Assembly: GCA_002189035.1 (NCBI GenBank)
Contig: NEEC01000017.1
Coordinates: 496,001 to 560,000, forward strand
Reading direction: 5' to 3'
DNA length: 64,000 bases
DNA from: Utricularia gibba
Lineage: Eukaryota > Streptophyta > Magnoliopsida > Lamiales > Lentibulariaceae
A program made the translations under genes and the position numbers. Under the pieces are notes generated by a model. The model was not told the origin of the DNA. It saw only the letters and a program-made list of their open reading frames with translations, and ran no database searches. This document shows, in pieces, positions 12,130 through 24,835 of this stretch (its first letter is position 1; each line of letters begins with the position of its first letter).

Positions 12130-12460
12130 GCCAGCGAAGCGACGTCGTTCGCCGACAATGCACTGGTGGAATCTGGATTGGAAGGAGACCCTAGTTCCAG
12201 TCTTTAAGGTGAGTGTTCCGGGGCTGAGGAAGGAAGAGATGAAGGTGGACCTCGGGACGAACGCGTTACCCAAATCAGTGGCGGGAGGTAAAGGGGGGAG
12301 AGAGAGAGAGGAGAAAGGCGACACCTGGCACCAAGTGGACCGCAGCATCGTCTGTTTCCTCCGGTGAATCAGGTTACCGGAAAATGTCAAGGGAGAAGTT
12401 AATATGGAGAATTGGCGGTCACTGTGCCCAAGGTGAGGCTAAAAAGCATGCCCATGGTAT
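12130..12460 (+). pseudogene. Decayed class I small heat-shock protein (alpha-crystallin domain remnant)
   Basis: The readable part LDWKETLVPVFKVSVPGL, then RKEEMKVDL and DTWHQVDRS, matches the cytosolic class I sHSP core (DWKET, FK.DLPGL.KEE.KV, DTWHRVERS). Homology extends upstream of the local ATG in another frame (TSFADNA). Downstream it continues in shifted frames through the RFRLPEN and GVLTVTVPK regions (12355-12450). The Gln/Gly-rich middle is scrambled and the N-terminal region is absent. Unlike the single-base breaks elsewhere, the lesions are several and mixed, so this is a true pseudogene. Confidence 0.7.
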
Positions 12461-12479
12461 GATGAGTTTCGTGTTCAAA

Positions 12480-14067
12480 ACTTCAACTTCTTAACTTCTT
12501 GTTTCGTTCTAGATAAATGCCCAAGCTGCGAAATGGATTCAATGCTCCAGTTCCATGTTCCTGATCAAATGTATGCCTTTTAATCGAATTTATTGTGTAA
12601 CTCAATTTCTTTTTTCATTCCTATCATAACAAATGGCGCTCTTGCAGCACGGCTGGTATCTTGATTTCTGTTCCCTTGTCTTTTTTCTTGTTCTGCATTC
12701 ATATCCCAAATCTCATTAATGGTGTAACACCCCCTTCAAAGATATGTGATGATTTCAAGAAATATCCTATTCCTTCCTTTGTAGAGAACCTCATGTATGG
12801 CGTCAAGAAAACTATCATCATGAAGAAAAAAAGAGACCCTCCATTGAGCTATCAAGCTCCCCCTCCGCATGTAGAAGGTGTAATCTTTTCCCTCTTTCAC
12901 ATATGTTGATTCTAGATGATATTGAGTACCGAAATAAGCGAACTGGGATAATTAGATTTTTGCGAGCTACGAAACGCTCAATGGGCTTATGAATTCTTCG
13001 GTGGCATTTGCAGCTTTTTTATTGTTTCTGGTCTTCTCTGTTGCTTCCAACTTTCCTGAATTACTGATAACTTTTTTTGTGGGGAGAAGGTGTTGGTGTT
13101 CATCATTTCGTATGGATTCTCCTGTTTGTTAATGTTGGTGAAGGTGTTTGAATGCCAAGTTCTAATTCCACTCTTGCTTGCTTACCTGTTCATACACAGT
13201 GTGATTCTGATAAATGTCATGAGAAGCTATGCAAAGAACCGGTGCATTCTCTGCTAGTTTCATATTTATGACTTGGTTTCTATATGATCCAGTTGCTACT
13301 AAATGGAAAATAAAACAGCATCATGCAAACAAAACTTCTTCATTTTCAACATATTCAGCTCGATGTCTCCGTTTGGTGCAATTTGATTGTGTCCTGATCA
13401 GAGTTGTGGTGCCGGTAGTGACATGATTGGATTCAAGGCTTGGATCAGAGAATGCTCCAACACTAGAATGCTTTGAAGTAGCAAATATCTTCACTACACC
13501 ATAACTCCGGTTCAGGTGATCAGGATCTCCTCCTTGAGAGCATGAAAGAATTTTCTTACTCACAGAAGCAACGATTACAGAGTCTTCAGGAACAGTTGTG
13601 CATACCATATGATAACACTCTAGTTGAAGATGAAATAAATTAGTTTGCATCTCATTTTGTCCAGGAAGCTCTGCCAGCACAGGGGAAGGTGTCTTCTCCG
13701 AAAATTAAACCTGATCAGAGCAATGGAAAGACATGGGCTGGCAGGGTGCTAATCATCAACGGATTTCTGGGATCAGGCAAAACAACACAGATGCAGCCTT
13801 GACCTTGTAACACTGTGTTCCTTGTTGTCCTGTTTCATGGTTACATTTCGCTCAGAAACTTGCTCTTTTTCTGCTAAAACTGCTCGGGCATGCCTGTTGA
13901 ATATCTGGTTTGGAGAAGCGAACAGTTGATTCAGAAGTTATGTCAACTGATACAGTGATGCATTTGAAGGCAACCTTCCTGGGTTCTTCACAAACCAGAT
14001 GGTAATTGTTCTTCATGGGAATACCCTTTGCTGCTGCCTGGATCAACGTTTCCTTCATCATGATCAA
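12480..14067. other. Unassigned stretch with exon-like fragments, including a P-loop
   Basis: Plus-strand pieces look like exons: KCPSCEMDSMLQFHVPDQ bounded by AG and GT (12514-12570), NGVTPPSKICDDFKKYP with DPPLSYQAPPPHVEG (12720-12880), CDSDKCHEKLCKEPVHSLL (13200-13255), and VLIINGFLGSGKTT (13748-13790), a Walker A-like GxxGSGKT. The last is stopped soon after. Minus-strand ORFs at 13321-13680 and 13852-14067 also read like protein but match nothing I know. Most likely this is a degraded or rearranged gene. I cannot name it. Confidence 0.3.
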
Positions 14068-15989
14068 ACTTCAGAATTATTTTTCTTTAAAAAAACGGGA
14101 ATTTAAAAATATGTTTTATTTTAAATAAATAATGGATTTGAACGTTTATTTTTCATGAACATTTTTCAAACATTATTTTCAAATAAAGATATGATATGTA
14201 TAAGAATTAATTATTATTTTCATTTTCAAAAATAAAAATTAATAAAATATGATGAATTTCTTTCTTTTTTTTTAATATTTGTGTTAATAAAAAAAATAGA
14301 TAAAGCTTATTTTTTAAAATAATTTTTATTTGTACAAATTGCATAACATTTATTTTATTTTATTTCTGTGTTTTATTTATATCATTGACTTTAAACACAA
14401 GTAATTCACATCACGGCATTATAAATTATTGTTTTAAGTCAAATGTGGAACGAGTCCATAACATGAAATCGTTAAAGTGGACCATACCTTGTTGTAGGTC
14501 CCATTCATTTTCATAAAGTAATATATTTTATATTCCTAAAATAAATAAAATTGAGATTTGATCAGGATATTCTAGGATTTGAGTCATTTTCTGAAATAAA
14601 TAAAGTCAACTCCACAATCTTTTTAATCATATTTTTTAAATATTTTTATTAAATTAATTTTCTTAATGAGACGATATATTTTTCTCTATATTTTATGAAA
14701 ATGTATAGTGTTGAAAAAATTGCAAAAGAACATCATTCGAACTAAAGAGTATAATACTCAAATTTCAATACAAAAAAATATCTCGAGTTGTCAAATTGTG
14801 TAACGATTACATACATGATTTTCAAAATTTTTAAAAAATAAACCGATTTATGATACCGTGAAACGACTATGATTTCTAACCTAATAAAATTTCGTATTAA
14901 GATTTTCCAAATTTACGTCTGGAAGTTTGGAGAATCGAATGATACTCTTGTTAGAGTTATACTATACCCATATTTCATATAATTTAAAGTGATATTGGTT
15001 ATATTGCATTCTTGGTTATATGATACATCATTATAACAATATTAAAATCAAAATCAATTAGTTTTAACAACATGAAATATTAAATATGTAATTTTATAAG
15101 TTTTATAACAAACTTTTTATAAAAAAAATTAAATTGAATGATTTATGACATAATTTTAAAATTTAAGAATTACACTTTTTATATTAATTACAATTTTATG
15201 TGAAACTCGCAAACTACATCCATATATTATTTTATGTATATATGTATATATAAATGTTTAATTATTAAAACGACACATCGAGTCAGTCTTCTCTGGATGG
15301 CACTCGGATGGATAGATATGCAGACACGACCTCCGGTGGGAATATGAAATGTTTCGTTGCTTTTTCTTGTATTAATGGAAGTGCTGGTGCGCTCGTTAGT
15401 CGTCGTAATGAGCGTTGTTGGGTAGGTGGCGGTGGTGGGTCATCGCTGCAATGGACACCGACCGATCATGTGGCGGGGAGGGCCGAGTCAAAAAGGCCCC
15501 CCCATCTCCCCATTCTCTGCTGGAACTCTCAACGACCAACCGCGCACCACTTCATTACATCCTGCGACATGGAGACAACGTGTTTCTTGGGTTCGTTCAC
15601 ACGGGGCGACCCACTTTCCCTGTTCCTGCTTTTCGCGAGAGTTATCCAGTTATGTCATCTTTACGCCATTTATCCATCTCTTTTTTTCTTCTTCGTCAAC
15701 GAAGCTAAACTCGTGCATGCAGTTGCTTTTCACAAAAGATTTTAAGTAATTTGGTAATCTGGGGGTTCTATTCTTGTCTCATGCTTTGGAGGGGAAGAGA
15801 GTGACTGAGCAAAACCACGAAGCATCTCATAACCCTGTACAGATACTGATTGATGGCTTTCCACACACAGACACACACTAGCTCAACTGCTGCACGCCGG
15901 AGAAACGAAGAAGGCGGGCGGGGTGGACTCGGTCGTGGTTGCCTCCTGGATGTCTAGTCTAGTCTAGTCATTGGAAGGTAAGGTCAGTC
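14068..15989. other. Intergenic DNA; AT-rich to 15280, then more balanced
   Basis: 14068-15280 is AT-rich with no signal. 15300-15980 is more GC-balanced and holds three overlapping plus-strand ORFs of about 100-145 codons with low-complexity, unrecognised products. It is downstream of the DUF789 gene and may be its 3' flank. Confidence 0.35.
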
Positions 15990-17544
15990 CTAGCCATGCC
16001 TGATCCCCATGAAATAGTTGAAGTCGTGATGCTGGACTCTTAATTGCTTCAGCCAAGAGTCTGCGGCGCTTAATAGGGAGTGGAGCCTCTCTATGTCATG
16101 GCTGCTCTTGTCTGACAACCACATGTTGCCTTGCAGCTTGTACGTTGCTAAGCCGAACGGGGGAGTGTGATCTGGTCCTCAGTCTTCGGCTTCCGGTCAC
16201 CGTTCTCTTCTGAATCGCATTCCTGCTCCGTATCTGTAGAGACTTTGCTTCAGCAAGACTCAGAGGAACACAGAACTCATGAAGCAGGATTGATCATACC
16301 ATCAAAGGAAGACGAAAGGGTGTGATAAGTGAGGAAGCATGTCTGCAAGTCTCTTATGGTTCTCACTGTCGGGATATGATATATGGGATACCTGCTTGGA
16401 TTGAGGCTATAAACTTAGCTCGCCGGGAGTCTCACCGGAAACATTGCCAAAAGGGACTGAACTAACCAGGCTATGGCCATCCAACTAGCCGGTGAAAGGT
16501 CGACGCTTCTCAGAGACATCAATCCGGGGTACCTCTGTGAGAAGCTGTGAATCTGAAAAGATAAATGAACAATAGTATTCACCATAGATCAAGGTTCTGG
16601 AAAAAGGGGCAGCCAATTCAGAGAATAGAATATATTCTACATAGCAAAGCAGTTACCACTAGCAGAATAAAGATGGATAAGAACAACGGACTAACAGAAA
16701 ACTTGTATGAAGAAACAAGTAGTCGTGTGCTGTGTTGATTGCTGTTGAGAAGATCCAAGGGAATTACTTACCTTGTCTGCAAGAGGAACTCTTCCATATG
16801 GAGATGATCTCTCAAAGTACTGAAAGTAGAGATTCCCCAGTCTCTGGTTTGGAAGCAAGAAGCTATCTTGCTCAAATGGCCCTTCTTCTGATGAGCATCC
16901 ATCCCATCGTGACAGCTTCTCACTTTCACTTTCATCGCTGACTGATTCGCTAGATGAGTCCCTTGCTTCACTCGCCATATCCGTCTGATCCCTGGTCCTC
17001 CATCCCAATATCAAATACAGAAAAACCTCAACTCAGACAACTAGCAGTTTTCACATTTCTTCGGAGCGACATAACACAAGGAAGGCACCGTGAGGAAAAG
17101 CGGCAAAGAAAAAGTCTTTTGAGTTACCTTAAACAATTGGCTGGAGAACTGGTGAAGATTTGTATGGCTGAGATATATGGCACGAAATATTGAACTACAT
17201 TTTGGCCGTCGTCGGATCTAATAGGAACCCCAACTCCATAAGCACTACTTTCATCAAAACTCTTCCAAAGATCACCAAGCACGAAGTAGTCTAATTTTTC
17301 CCGTTCCCATGAATACCATAGCCTGTTTAGCTTCTTCCTCTCACTCTAATGAATAAAAAGCAGATAAAAACATGAACGTTCGGATGGAAAACAGCCCAAG
17401 AAACCCATTGATTGAAGGAATCATATCTGTATTGAATGGAAGCGATCAAGATATGATGATATTGAAAGAACAAACCTTGGGCAAGGATTGAGATGGGACC
17501 ACAGGGGTTGTGCAATCCAACAAGCTTTTAAGATTTGTCTGCAT
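15990..17544 (-). CDS. DUF789 family protein, six coding exons, one apparent frameshift
   Basis: Plant protein family of unknown biochemical role. Exons on the minus strand: 17544-17476 (NLKSLLDCTTPVVPSQSLPK), 17345-17128 (LDYFVLGDLWKSFDESSAYG), 16991-16772 (LGNLYFQYFERSSPYGRVPL), 16552-16467 (LMSLRSVDLSPASWMAIAW), 16391-16300 (YPIYHIPT, CFLTYHTLSSSF) and 16233-15990 (ending FNYFMGIRHG). All are typical DUF789 blocks. In the last exon ITLP is followed by a frame change at the G run 16159-16163. One extra C on the coding strand restores PPFGLATYKLQGNMW to the stop. The start at 17544 sits at a possible splice acceptor, so a further upstream coding exon is possible. The acceptor of exon 3 could instead be at 16997. 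Confidence 0.88.
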
Positions 17545-18480
17545 CGAAGAAAAGTTTTTGTCAAAGGATCAAATGAATTTGTTTTATCAAGAAACAAAGA
17601 AGGGAAAGGGAGACTGAGTTCGCCCTGAATCTCCCTCCCAATTCTTTTTCAAGGGAACAGGAAAACAAGAAGAAGAAAACAGAGGAATGGCAGAGGAAGA
17701 GAAAAGAATTTATGGGCAGAGGAAGAGAGAAATTATCGGGATTTTCTCTTTGCATGTAAATAGAATACAAGGAAACAAGAATCTGTATTCCGAGGATATC
17801 TAGACAAGAAACCATCTCCAAGATTCATCAAATTCAATCGAAACCCACAGTCAAGCTCAGATTTCAGTCCCCCTTTTTTTCTGATCCACATGACCCAAAA
17901 GGAAATACCACACACACACAAAAGCAACGAAATCATCTTACACCCACAATATCCTCTTCCATTTCTATCCAGAATAGGCGGCATGCACTGCCCAGAACCC
18001 GAAAACGAAGCGTCTTCCTTGTGGTGTGAAAGCGTAGAGTGTAGGGCTTGTTTTGTTGTGAGAAAAACTTCCCACTTGGATCACGCGAACGTAACCAGTG
18101 AACAAAAAGGGAAATAAGACGATGCGGCACAGAAAATCAGGGCTTTCAAGGAAAAAGGAATCAACTTTTGTGGAAAAAGGAGAAAACCAGCCAACCCCAA
18201 GAACCCGTTTCCAGTGGGCCTTCCTCTGCAACGCAATTCAGCACCACAATCACAAGAACTCGGGGACCCTCAAGAACTCAAAACTAAACACACATAAAAA
18301 AAAGTTTCTCTCATTTATTGAGATGATGTCTGCTCGCAAAGATCCGCTCTGTTGCTGCGTCCCGCAAGTTTCCTTCAAGTAAAGCAGTGAAGGCTCCACG
18401 CCCAGACCACTCCTCTCTTTATTCTCCCCACCTTCATTAAACACCCTTCGCGCTTTCCGGTTTCTCTATCATCCCTTGCT
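17545..18480 (-). promoter_or_regulatory. Probable 5' leader, leader intron and promoter of the DUF789 gene
   Basis: Transcript-like DNA upstream of the DUF789 start, with CT-rich and A-rich tracts and no convincing ORF. A leader intron is likely because the first ATG abuts a possible acceptor. No clear TATA box is seen. Confidence 0.3.
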
Positions 18481-20189
18481 TCCGTTACTAATTTCCGAAT
18501 ATCATTTTAATAAAAAAAAATCAAATCAAATTTTGGGAAATTTCAGTGAAATTTTACCGAAATATTCAAAACAATATTTCACATTCGTAATTCAGTGTGA
18601 CCTACCAATTAATATTTTTCGTAATTAAAATATTTTAATTCCAATATTAAAAAAAACTCGAAAACTTGTTGGCAAAGGGTCCACATTACATTCTCACACT
18701 ATGGATCATGGAACCCCTTGATCAAATGCCTCTTTGTGTTCTCCTATGTTTCCTCCTTTTAATATTTTATAAGAAAATGCAACACTAGTTTATTTAAAAA
18801 AATTTTTTTTTCGAAATGCACCACATATGCTCCAATTATACGATATTATCGAATATGAAATCTTAACATTTATCTTTTTATAATTTTATATTGTAAAATA
18901 ACATTGCTCGATGAAGTTCTCTATAAAAATATTTTTTGCAAATCCTTGTTTAGATGTATCAAGAAATAGCAATCTCAAGCGCTCATTATTGATTTGCATG
19001 AGGAGAGTGCGGCAGTTATATCGGGATATGGTCCCTGTGCAAAAATGCGTTAAGAAGTGAATATTATTGGACAAATATGAAACAAGATATTTCTTTGTCC
19101 GAACTTCTAGTTTTTGAGCTTCAAGCTCATCGATTGAAGTTTCTCCTGCTTGTAGGAACCCAACGTAAGGTAACATCCAGTCCTCATAGCAGTCAAGCTG
19201 GGAGAGATGTGACTAGCGGGTCGATGAGATATGTGATTAACTGCTTGTAGATAATTCTTTAAACATGAGTTAGAGACGAGTATACGATTAATAAAATTGT
19301 GCATTTGGAGCATGGTTTGGATGGGGAGTGAAGCAAGCTAAGAGAAAGGTGTAGGGTGTGACATGCATAATTAGATTAATTTCGGATCATTTAGAAAATT
19401 GATCATACGTATATTTTTTCTCACACACTAAATTAAAAAAAAAAAGTATATTACGCGTGGTCACTTTGGTAACACAATAATGAAATGATGACCAAATTTG
19501 TAGTACACATACTCTATGGTTAGGTTAATGAAACTGTGGCATGAGGTTTATGAGTTGGGCGGACCACGCTAACCACTTTGGGGTCACACCCAGCTGCAAT
19601 CAAGGTTTCATTTATTGAACTGCCGCACCCGGAATGGACACAGGAGCACCGGGGGTGGGTGTGCGGGGGCCATTTATAAAAAAAATTATTAACTTTGAGA
19701 AAAAAAAAAGACTATATTTGGTATTTATTTTTTTTATCATTAATATTTTAAAAAAACAGGAACTGGCTGCTTTTCTAAATCATGCCCGTGACCGAAGATG
19801 TCCGTATTCTTACTGGATGGGTCCGAACGTGCAGAAAGAAAATGAGGAGACGGAGACTCAGTCGCTTGGACTCAATCCATAGACAGTCAATACACCTAAA
19901 CATTTGCTTGTTCTTTTTTTTTTTATTGTAACAAATAATTAATTTAATATTATATTTACATTTTTTTTTATTTGGAGGAGTAAAATGGGATTCTTAAACT
20001 ATGTTGGGATACAAAGAGTCAAGCTAGCTCTCAAGTTGAACGAGCTCCCTCGATAGGTCATGCTCTAGTTTGAAATAATCGTGACCCAATTCAAATATCT
20101 CTAGATGAGGTTTATATTGGTTTTTTATGATATTTAAAATTTGATAGTATAATATAAAAAAATCAATATTTAAATTTACATATAGATTA
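18481..20189. other. AT-rich intergenic DNA
   Basis: Short unrelated ORFs only. Nothing recognisable apart from poly-A/T tracts. Confidence 0.4.
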
Positions 20190-20419
20190 TTGTTTGATTA
20201 AATAGTATATGTATTTTAATTTTATGTGATTATATCATTTACATATTTATTTTTTTATCATGTGCGTTGTATAGACAAATGGAAGAGTTTGCTAATTATA
20301 TTTATATTATTTATATACTTAGATTTTTATTTTTAAATATAAAACATTATATATAATTGAATATGTACATACCTAATTATACTTTATTTAAATATATTAA
20401 TATACTACTATTAAACGAA
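20190..20419 (+). repeat. MITE-like repeat, copy 1
   Basis: AT-rich unit starting near TTGTTTGATTAAATAGTAT and ending near TACTACTATTAAACGA, so its ends are imperfect inverted repeats (GTTTGAT / ATTAAAC). It shares internal blocks such as GTGATTATATCATTTACATA and AACATTATATATAATTGA with copies at 53700-53882 and 57850-58138. No coding capacity. Confidence 0.55.
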
Positions 20420-21667
20420 TTTTTCTAATAACAAGGTCTTGTATAGTAGCCCGTGTGTATTTGGCCGTTAGACCATTCTAATCTGTCGTACTTAGATTTG
20501 TAATATATATTAAGAAATTTTGGTAAATGAATTTCTATGTATGACAAAACTATTTCGCTTCGGTTTAGAAGAGTGCATCGTGAAAAGTAAGAATAAATAA
20601 ATAATAAAATAATAATGAAAAGAAAATCATTATGGGCCTAACCCATGTGGTGGTAAAGCCCAAAGGGGAAAAACTGGGCCTTGGGTGGGGGACACGCGTC
20701 TCTTACGCGAGTGGGAAACTTGTTCATAGCAATAATGAAAAAGAATAGCGAGCTAAGGGGAGGTTGTGTCGATATCAGCCGGACAGCACTTGCTACCTCT
20801 ACTAAAGACGCAAAGATACACACTTCTCATGCTCTTGCCATTACTGCACTTTCAAGGATCAAGTTTTTCTGCTCCCGTTTTTCGTCTTTTTTCGCACACC
20901 CAACTGCACTTTCACTCACCTGAGTTGGGGGAATGCACTTGATAGGTGTCACATTCTGCTAAATGTGTCTCCTATTAATGAACGGAACTCCAAAGGTAAA
21001 AAAAATCTCTTACTTTGTCTTGTATGCGGTTCCGCTTCCACGGAATGGGGGTGAAGATTGAATCTTGATTCTGGGTTTGTGGTATTATCAGTTAGAATTT
21101 CTTGCATTCTGTTCGGGTTGTGAGCACACTTTTTCGGTTTACTTTCCGCCCGTCTTGATCTGCTCCCTTCTTTCTTCTTGGACTTATTCTTTCTTTGTGC
21201 CCTCTCTTTTCGCTTTACGTGTTGAACCAAAACTCACCGAGGGAAAGGTGATGGATCCCTTTGGATAGTGTTGTGAACCAAGATTCCGGGTAATCTGAAA
21301 AGCAGATCTCTTGTATTCGGTGCTTTCTGAGTCTGTCATTCCGAAGATCTATGGCTATCCCAACTGAGCCAAGGCTATTACCATAATGGCTTGTTTAACA
21401 TTCAATAATCATAAATGGGGAATCCCTGAAACAACATTGTGTTGTTCGTTTTATCAAATTGAGATCAATTCTAGTAGCTGTTCGTTTCTTTTTTTGGTTA
21501 AAAGTTTTAGCCTTTAAGCGTGAGAGGTTCCTGTTGTGTTCCCAACTATCGAAACCTGCCAGCTGATAAACTTTTTGAGATTCGTTACAGCAGAGTGATG
21601 AAGAAGGAGAAGATTGGCTCTGAAGCTGAGATCTGCTAGATGAGCTGCTGTTTGCGAGGTTGAGAGA
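20420..21667 (+). promoter_or_regulatory. Upstream and probable 5' UTR region of the PP2C gene
   Basis: Site II-like motifs (ATGGGCCTAACCC at about 20633, AAAGCCCAAAGG, ACTGGGCCTTGG) lie at 20633-20685. The stretch 20900-21660 is transcript-like and T-rich and may contain a leader intron. No separate gene is recognised. Confidence 0.35.
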
Positions 21668-23328
21668 ATGGGCGGTTGTGTCTCGAAGAACAGTGTGAGT
21701 AAGTGCAGTACCCAGAGCGGCGGGGAGGGAGCTTCTTCCTCATGTTTGATTGCAGATCTTCTCCCATGGCGGAGGCGGGGGTGCTTTTCAGATAATGTGG
21801 CTACGCTGCAAGATTTATATTCAATTCCGAGCAGAATTTCCACCAATGGCAGGGGCAGCACTGCCTGCTTGTTCACTCAACAGGGCAGGAAAGGCATTAA
21901 CCAAGATGCAATGATCGTGTGGGAAGTACGTTCGATTTTCCTTTTGGAGCCCCATCTAGCCCTGTAAACTGCTTGACTAACTTTCTTGATCTTGTTTTCT
22001 TCAGAATTTCATGGCTGAAGATGTCACCTTTTGCGGAATCTTTGATGGACACGGCCCCATGGGCATCTTGTTGCTCGCAGAGTACGAGATGCTTTACCTT
22101 TGAAGCTTTGCTCCATCCTCGACTCCTTGGAGTCCAGCAAGAATGGAAAATGCACCAATTGCTGCAACAAGAATATCAAATCAGACATAGTAGAGCCTGA
22201 CAGCAATGGCTCAGCTGATGAAGAACTTCGATCCTTGTACAAAGAAACCTTCCTAAGATCATATAAAGCCATGGACAAAGAGCTCAGACGTCAGCCCAAT
22301 TTAGATTGCTTTTGCAGTGGCAGCACAGCAGTGACAATCATTAAAAAGGTAGTTTAACAGAAGAACTAACTCTCCACATGGCCTGATTCTAAATTCTCAT
22401 TGATTTTGATTCAAGGGATCAAATCTCTTCATTGGAAACATTGGAGATTCTCGAGCAATAATGGGATCTAGGGACAGCAGTGATTCAATGGTAGCCACCC
22501 AATTGACTGTTGATCTCAAGCCTGATCTGCCAAGTAAGTTATCGACTTCAGGAAGCATTCCTTCTCTGAAGCTTTATGATCCTTGATGTTGTGTTACAGA
22601 GGAAGCGGAGAGGATAAAACGGTGCAAAGGTCGAGTATTTGCTCTAGAGGATGAGCCAGAGGTACAAAGAGTTTGGCTGCCATTTGATGATGCTCCTGGT
22701 TTGGCAATGGCTCGAGCTTTTGGAGACTTCTGCTTGAAGCGGTATGGTGTCATCTCTGTTCCAGAATTCTCACATCGGATGCTCACTAATCGCGACAGCT
22801 TCATCGTTCTTGCTTCTGATGGTGTATGTCTTCTTACCCAGATCATTGTATCTTGAAAAAAGAAGAAAAAATTCCAACTTTGTAACTGTTCATCGGAACC
22901 TGCTGCTGTTGCAGGTTTGGGATGTGCTCAGCAACCAAGAAGTAGTTGACATCGTGTCTCTGGCACCGACACGATCTGCAGCGGCGAGGCTTGTCGTTGA
23001 GGGGGCAGCCCGTGAATGGAGAATCAAGTATCCTACCAGTAAAATGGACGACTGTGCAGTAGTTTGCATGTTCTTGAATGGGAAGATTACTGACTCAGAT
23101 GCTGAACACGAAGACCAGCAAACTCCCCGGAGCAACGACGGGGAGAACTCATCGGAGGTGTATCTTCAAAGGAACTACACCGTCCGGTGCTCCGAGGATG
23201 GCGATCGCCTGACTGTTGACCCAAATGCCAAGTGTGAAGATGATAAGTGGTCTGGGTTGGAAGGCTTGACCAGAGTTAACTCGCTGGTTCGACTTCTGAA
23301 ATTCTCTGGTGACCGTCCCGCGCCATGA
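21668..23328 (+). CDS. Protein phosphatase 2C, PP2C52-like (group E), five exons, one apparent frameshift
   Basis: Mg/Mn-dependent Ser/Thr phosphatase. Exons: 21668-21925, 22005-22348, 22416-22533, 22600-22823, 22915-23328. The N-terminus MGGCVSKNS is an N-myristoylation and palmitoylation context, so membrane attachment is likely. Metal-site motifs are FTQQGRKGINQDAM, CGIFDGHG, IGNIGDSRAI, MARAFGDFCLK, IVLASDGVWDVLSN and SKMDDCAVV. In exon 2 the frame breaks right after DGHGP at the C run 22055-22058. One more C gives HGHLVARRVRDALP, exactly the family sequence. The tail WSGLEGLTRVNSLV is shared with Arabidopsis At4g03415 as I recall it. Confidence 0.94.
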
Positions 23329-24301
23329 CTGCTGTTCATCTATCAAGCTAACCTCTGCAACCCGTGTCTTTTCTCTCCCTTTCATTGCAGTGGAGAGAGT
23401 CTTTTACTGTAGTTATCATTGAACAGAAAGCTCTGAAATTCCAGATGCTCTTGGAAGAGCCTGTAAGATTCATATTTGTACTGTGAATGACTTGTTCTTG
23501 AGCAATGTCCAGTCCTGTACTTGGTCTGAAAACCACATGAATGTCTTGGTTACAGTTATTCTTTAGTTCAAGTGTGAAAGAAGAACGGTTACAGTGGGTG
23601 GCACTAATCACCAGCAAGACAAAATTGCAATAGCAGGAAACAAAGAGGACGAATGCAATGTAAGATACAGATTCAACTCACTCATACAGTTGTGCTGATT
23701 CAATGACGCAAATAGGTTATCAACCGGAAACTAGAGTATAATCTCTGTGAAGAACAAGTTATCATTCATCAGAGATTTCGGTTTATCTTTACGCATTACA
23801 AACCAATAGTTCCTGGGGACAAATGCAAATGATCCTCACAGGGAGATCAATTTTCCTGAGGAGAAAAAATGAGTAAGAACTTTGCAAGACAAAAAAATCC
23901 CAAATCCGAATTCAAGGAATCATTGATTCAAAAGGTGTGATGAATATAGCCTCCATCTTTTGCTCATTTTTGGGCTATTGGTCTCATTTAAATCGCACAG
24001 ATGTATTTGTCAAGAGAGAATCCATGTGCTTAATTAGCAACCAGCTGAAACAGTAAATCATACCACATCCAACCTACCAACGACAGTTTTATTGAGCCCC
24101 AAATGGCCATATCTGGAATCCTATACTATTTCTCAAAAGTCATAGAATTTACAAAGCCATCAGATCCAGAAACGAAAGCAGAAAGATGCAAAGCTTAAGC
24201 AAACCAACACGAGTCAAAGTAATCAATCGCCTATGGATCAACGTGAAGCTATGCCATTAACAGAAAAAAGAATCGGGATATTACAAAGTGAATTACCTTG
24301 T
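23329..24301. other. Convergent 3' region of PP2C and the small membrane protein gene
   Basis: Presumed 3' UTRs and spacer. No ORF of note. Confidence 0.35.
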
Positions 24302-24559
24302 TCAAAAAATCCGACCCATCCGAATCAGAATGTAGCCGAGGAAACAGACAAAGATACCCAAGAAAAGGTAATCTAGGAAAACGAAGAACGGCGTTGATCC
24401 GTGGCGAATTTTCCCGCAATGTACCTTCTTCGATTCCATGTGGTTGACTTGCTTTTTCTGTTCGGCAGTGGCATCCTGCTTTGCCATTGTGTCTTGCCGC
24501 CGGTTTTCTTCGTTACGGTGGCGCTTGCCCAGATACGGAAGTTTGGTCGGTCGATACAC
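24302..24559 (-). CDS. Small tail-anchored membrane protein, unrecognised
   Basis: 85 codons, or 61 if it starts at MAKQDATAEQKK (24487). The N-terminal half is hydrophilic and Lys/Gln-rich. The C-terminal half carries one hydrophobic segment (FFVFLDYLFLGIFVCFLGYI) followed by RMGRIF. This layout suggests a tail-anchored ER or mitochondrial membrane protein. The shorter start fits the family-like length better, but no family is recognised. The gene lies just downstream of the tRNA in the same direction. Confidence 0.5.
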   Translation of the reverse strand: MYRPTKLPYLGKRHRNEENRRQDTMAKQDATAEQKKQVNHMESKKVHCGKIRHGSTPFFVFLDYLFLGIFVCFLGYILIRMGRIF

Positions 24560-24671
24560 AGGAAACTGTGTATTCAGTCATAATTTCTGCATATCCTGCA
24601 AATCTCGGGCAGTTGACCCACCGCCTCCCAAAAATAGAATTGGAAAATGGCATAAAAAACAGGAAAAAGAA

Positions 24672-24743
24672 AGGTCCCACCGAGATTTGAACTCGGGTTA
24701 CTGGATTCAGAGTCCAATGTCCTAACCGCTAGACCATGGGACC
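24672..24743 (-). tRNA. tRNA-Gln (anticodon CTG)
   Basis: The minus strand folds into a full cloverleaf of 72 nt: 7-bp acceptor stem GGTCCCA/TGGGACC, D arm with TAGCGGTTAGGAC, anticodon loop CTCTGAA with anticodon CTG, T arm CCGAG-TTCAAAT-CTCGG and discriminator T. A-box and B-box sequences (TCTAGCGGTTAGGA and GAGTTCAAATCTCGG) are intact, and no intron is present. It is nuclear-type and sits 90 bp upstream of the PPR gene on the other strand. Confidence 0.95.
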
Positions 24744-24835
24744 AAGATGATAATTCTTCAACACATTTAATTATATTCTATAAAAAATAATACCATTCTT
24801 TATCAGCGCTCTCCTTCTGTCAAGACTGGTCTCTG

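Noticed and set aside
15308-15749. Three overlapping plus-strand ORFs of 97-145 codons
   Set aside because: Products are low-complexity and unlike any family, all three frames are open over the same bases, and no exon structure supports one of them.
18886-19313. Minus-strand ORFs of 68-96 codons
   Set aside because: No recognisable product and no exon or promoter context.
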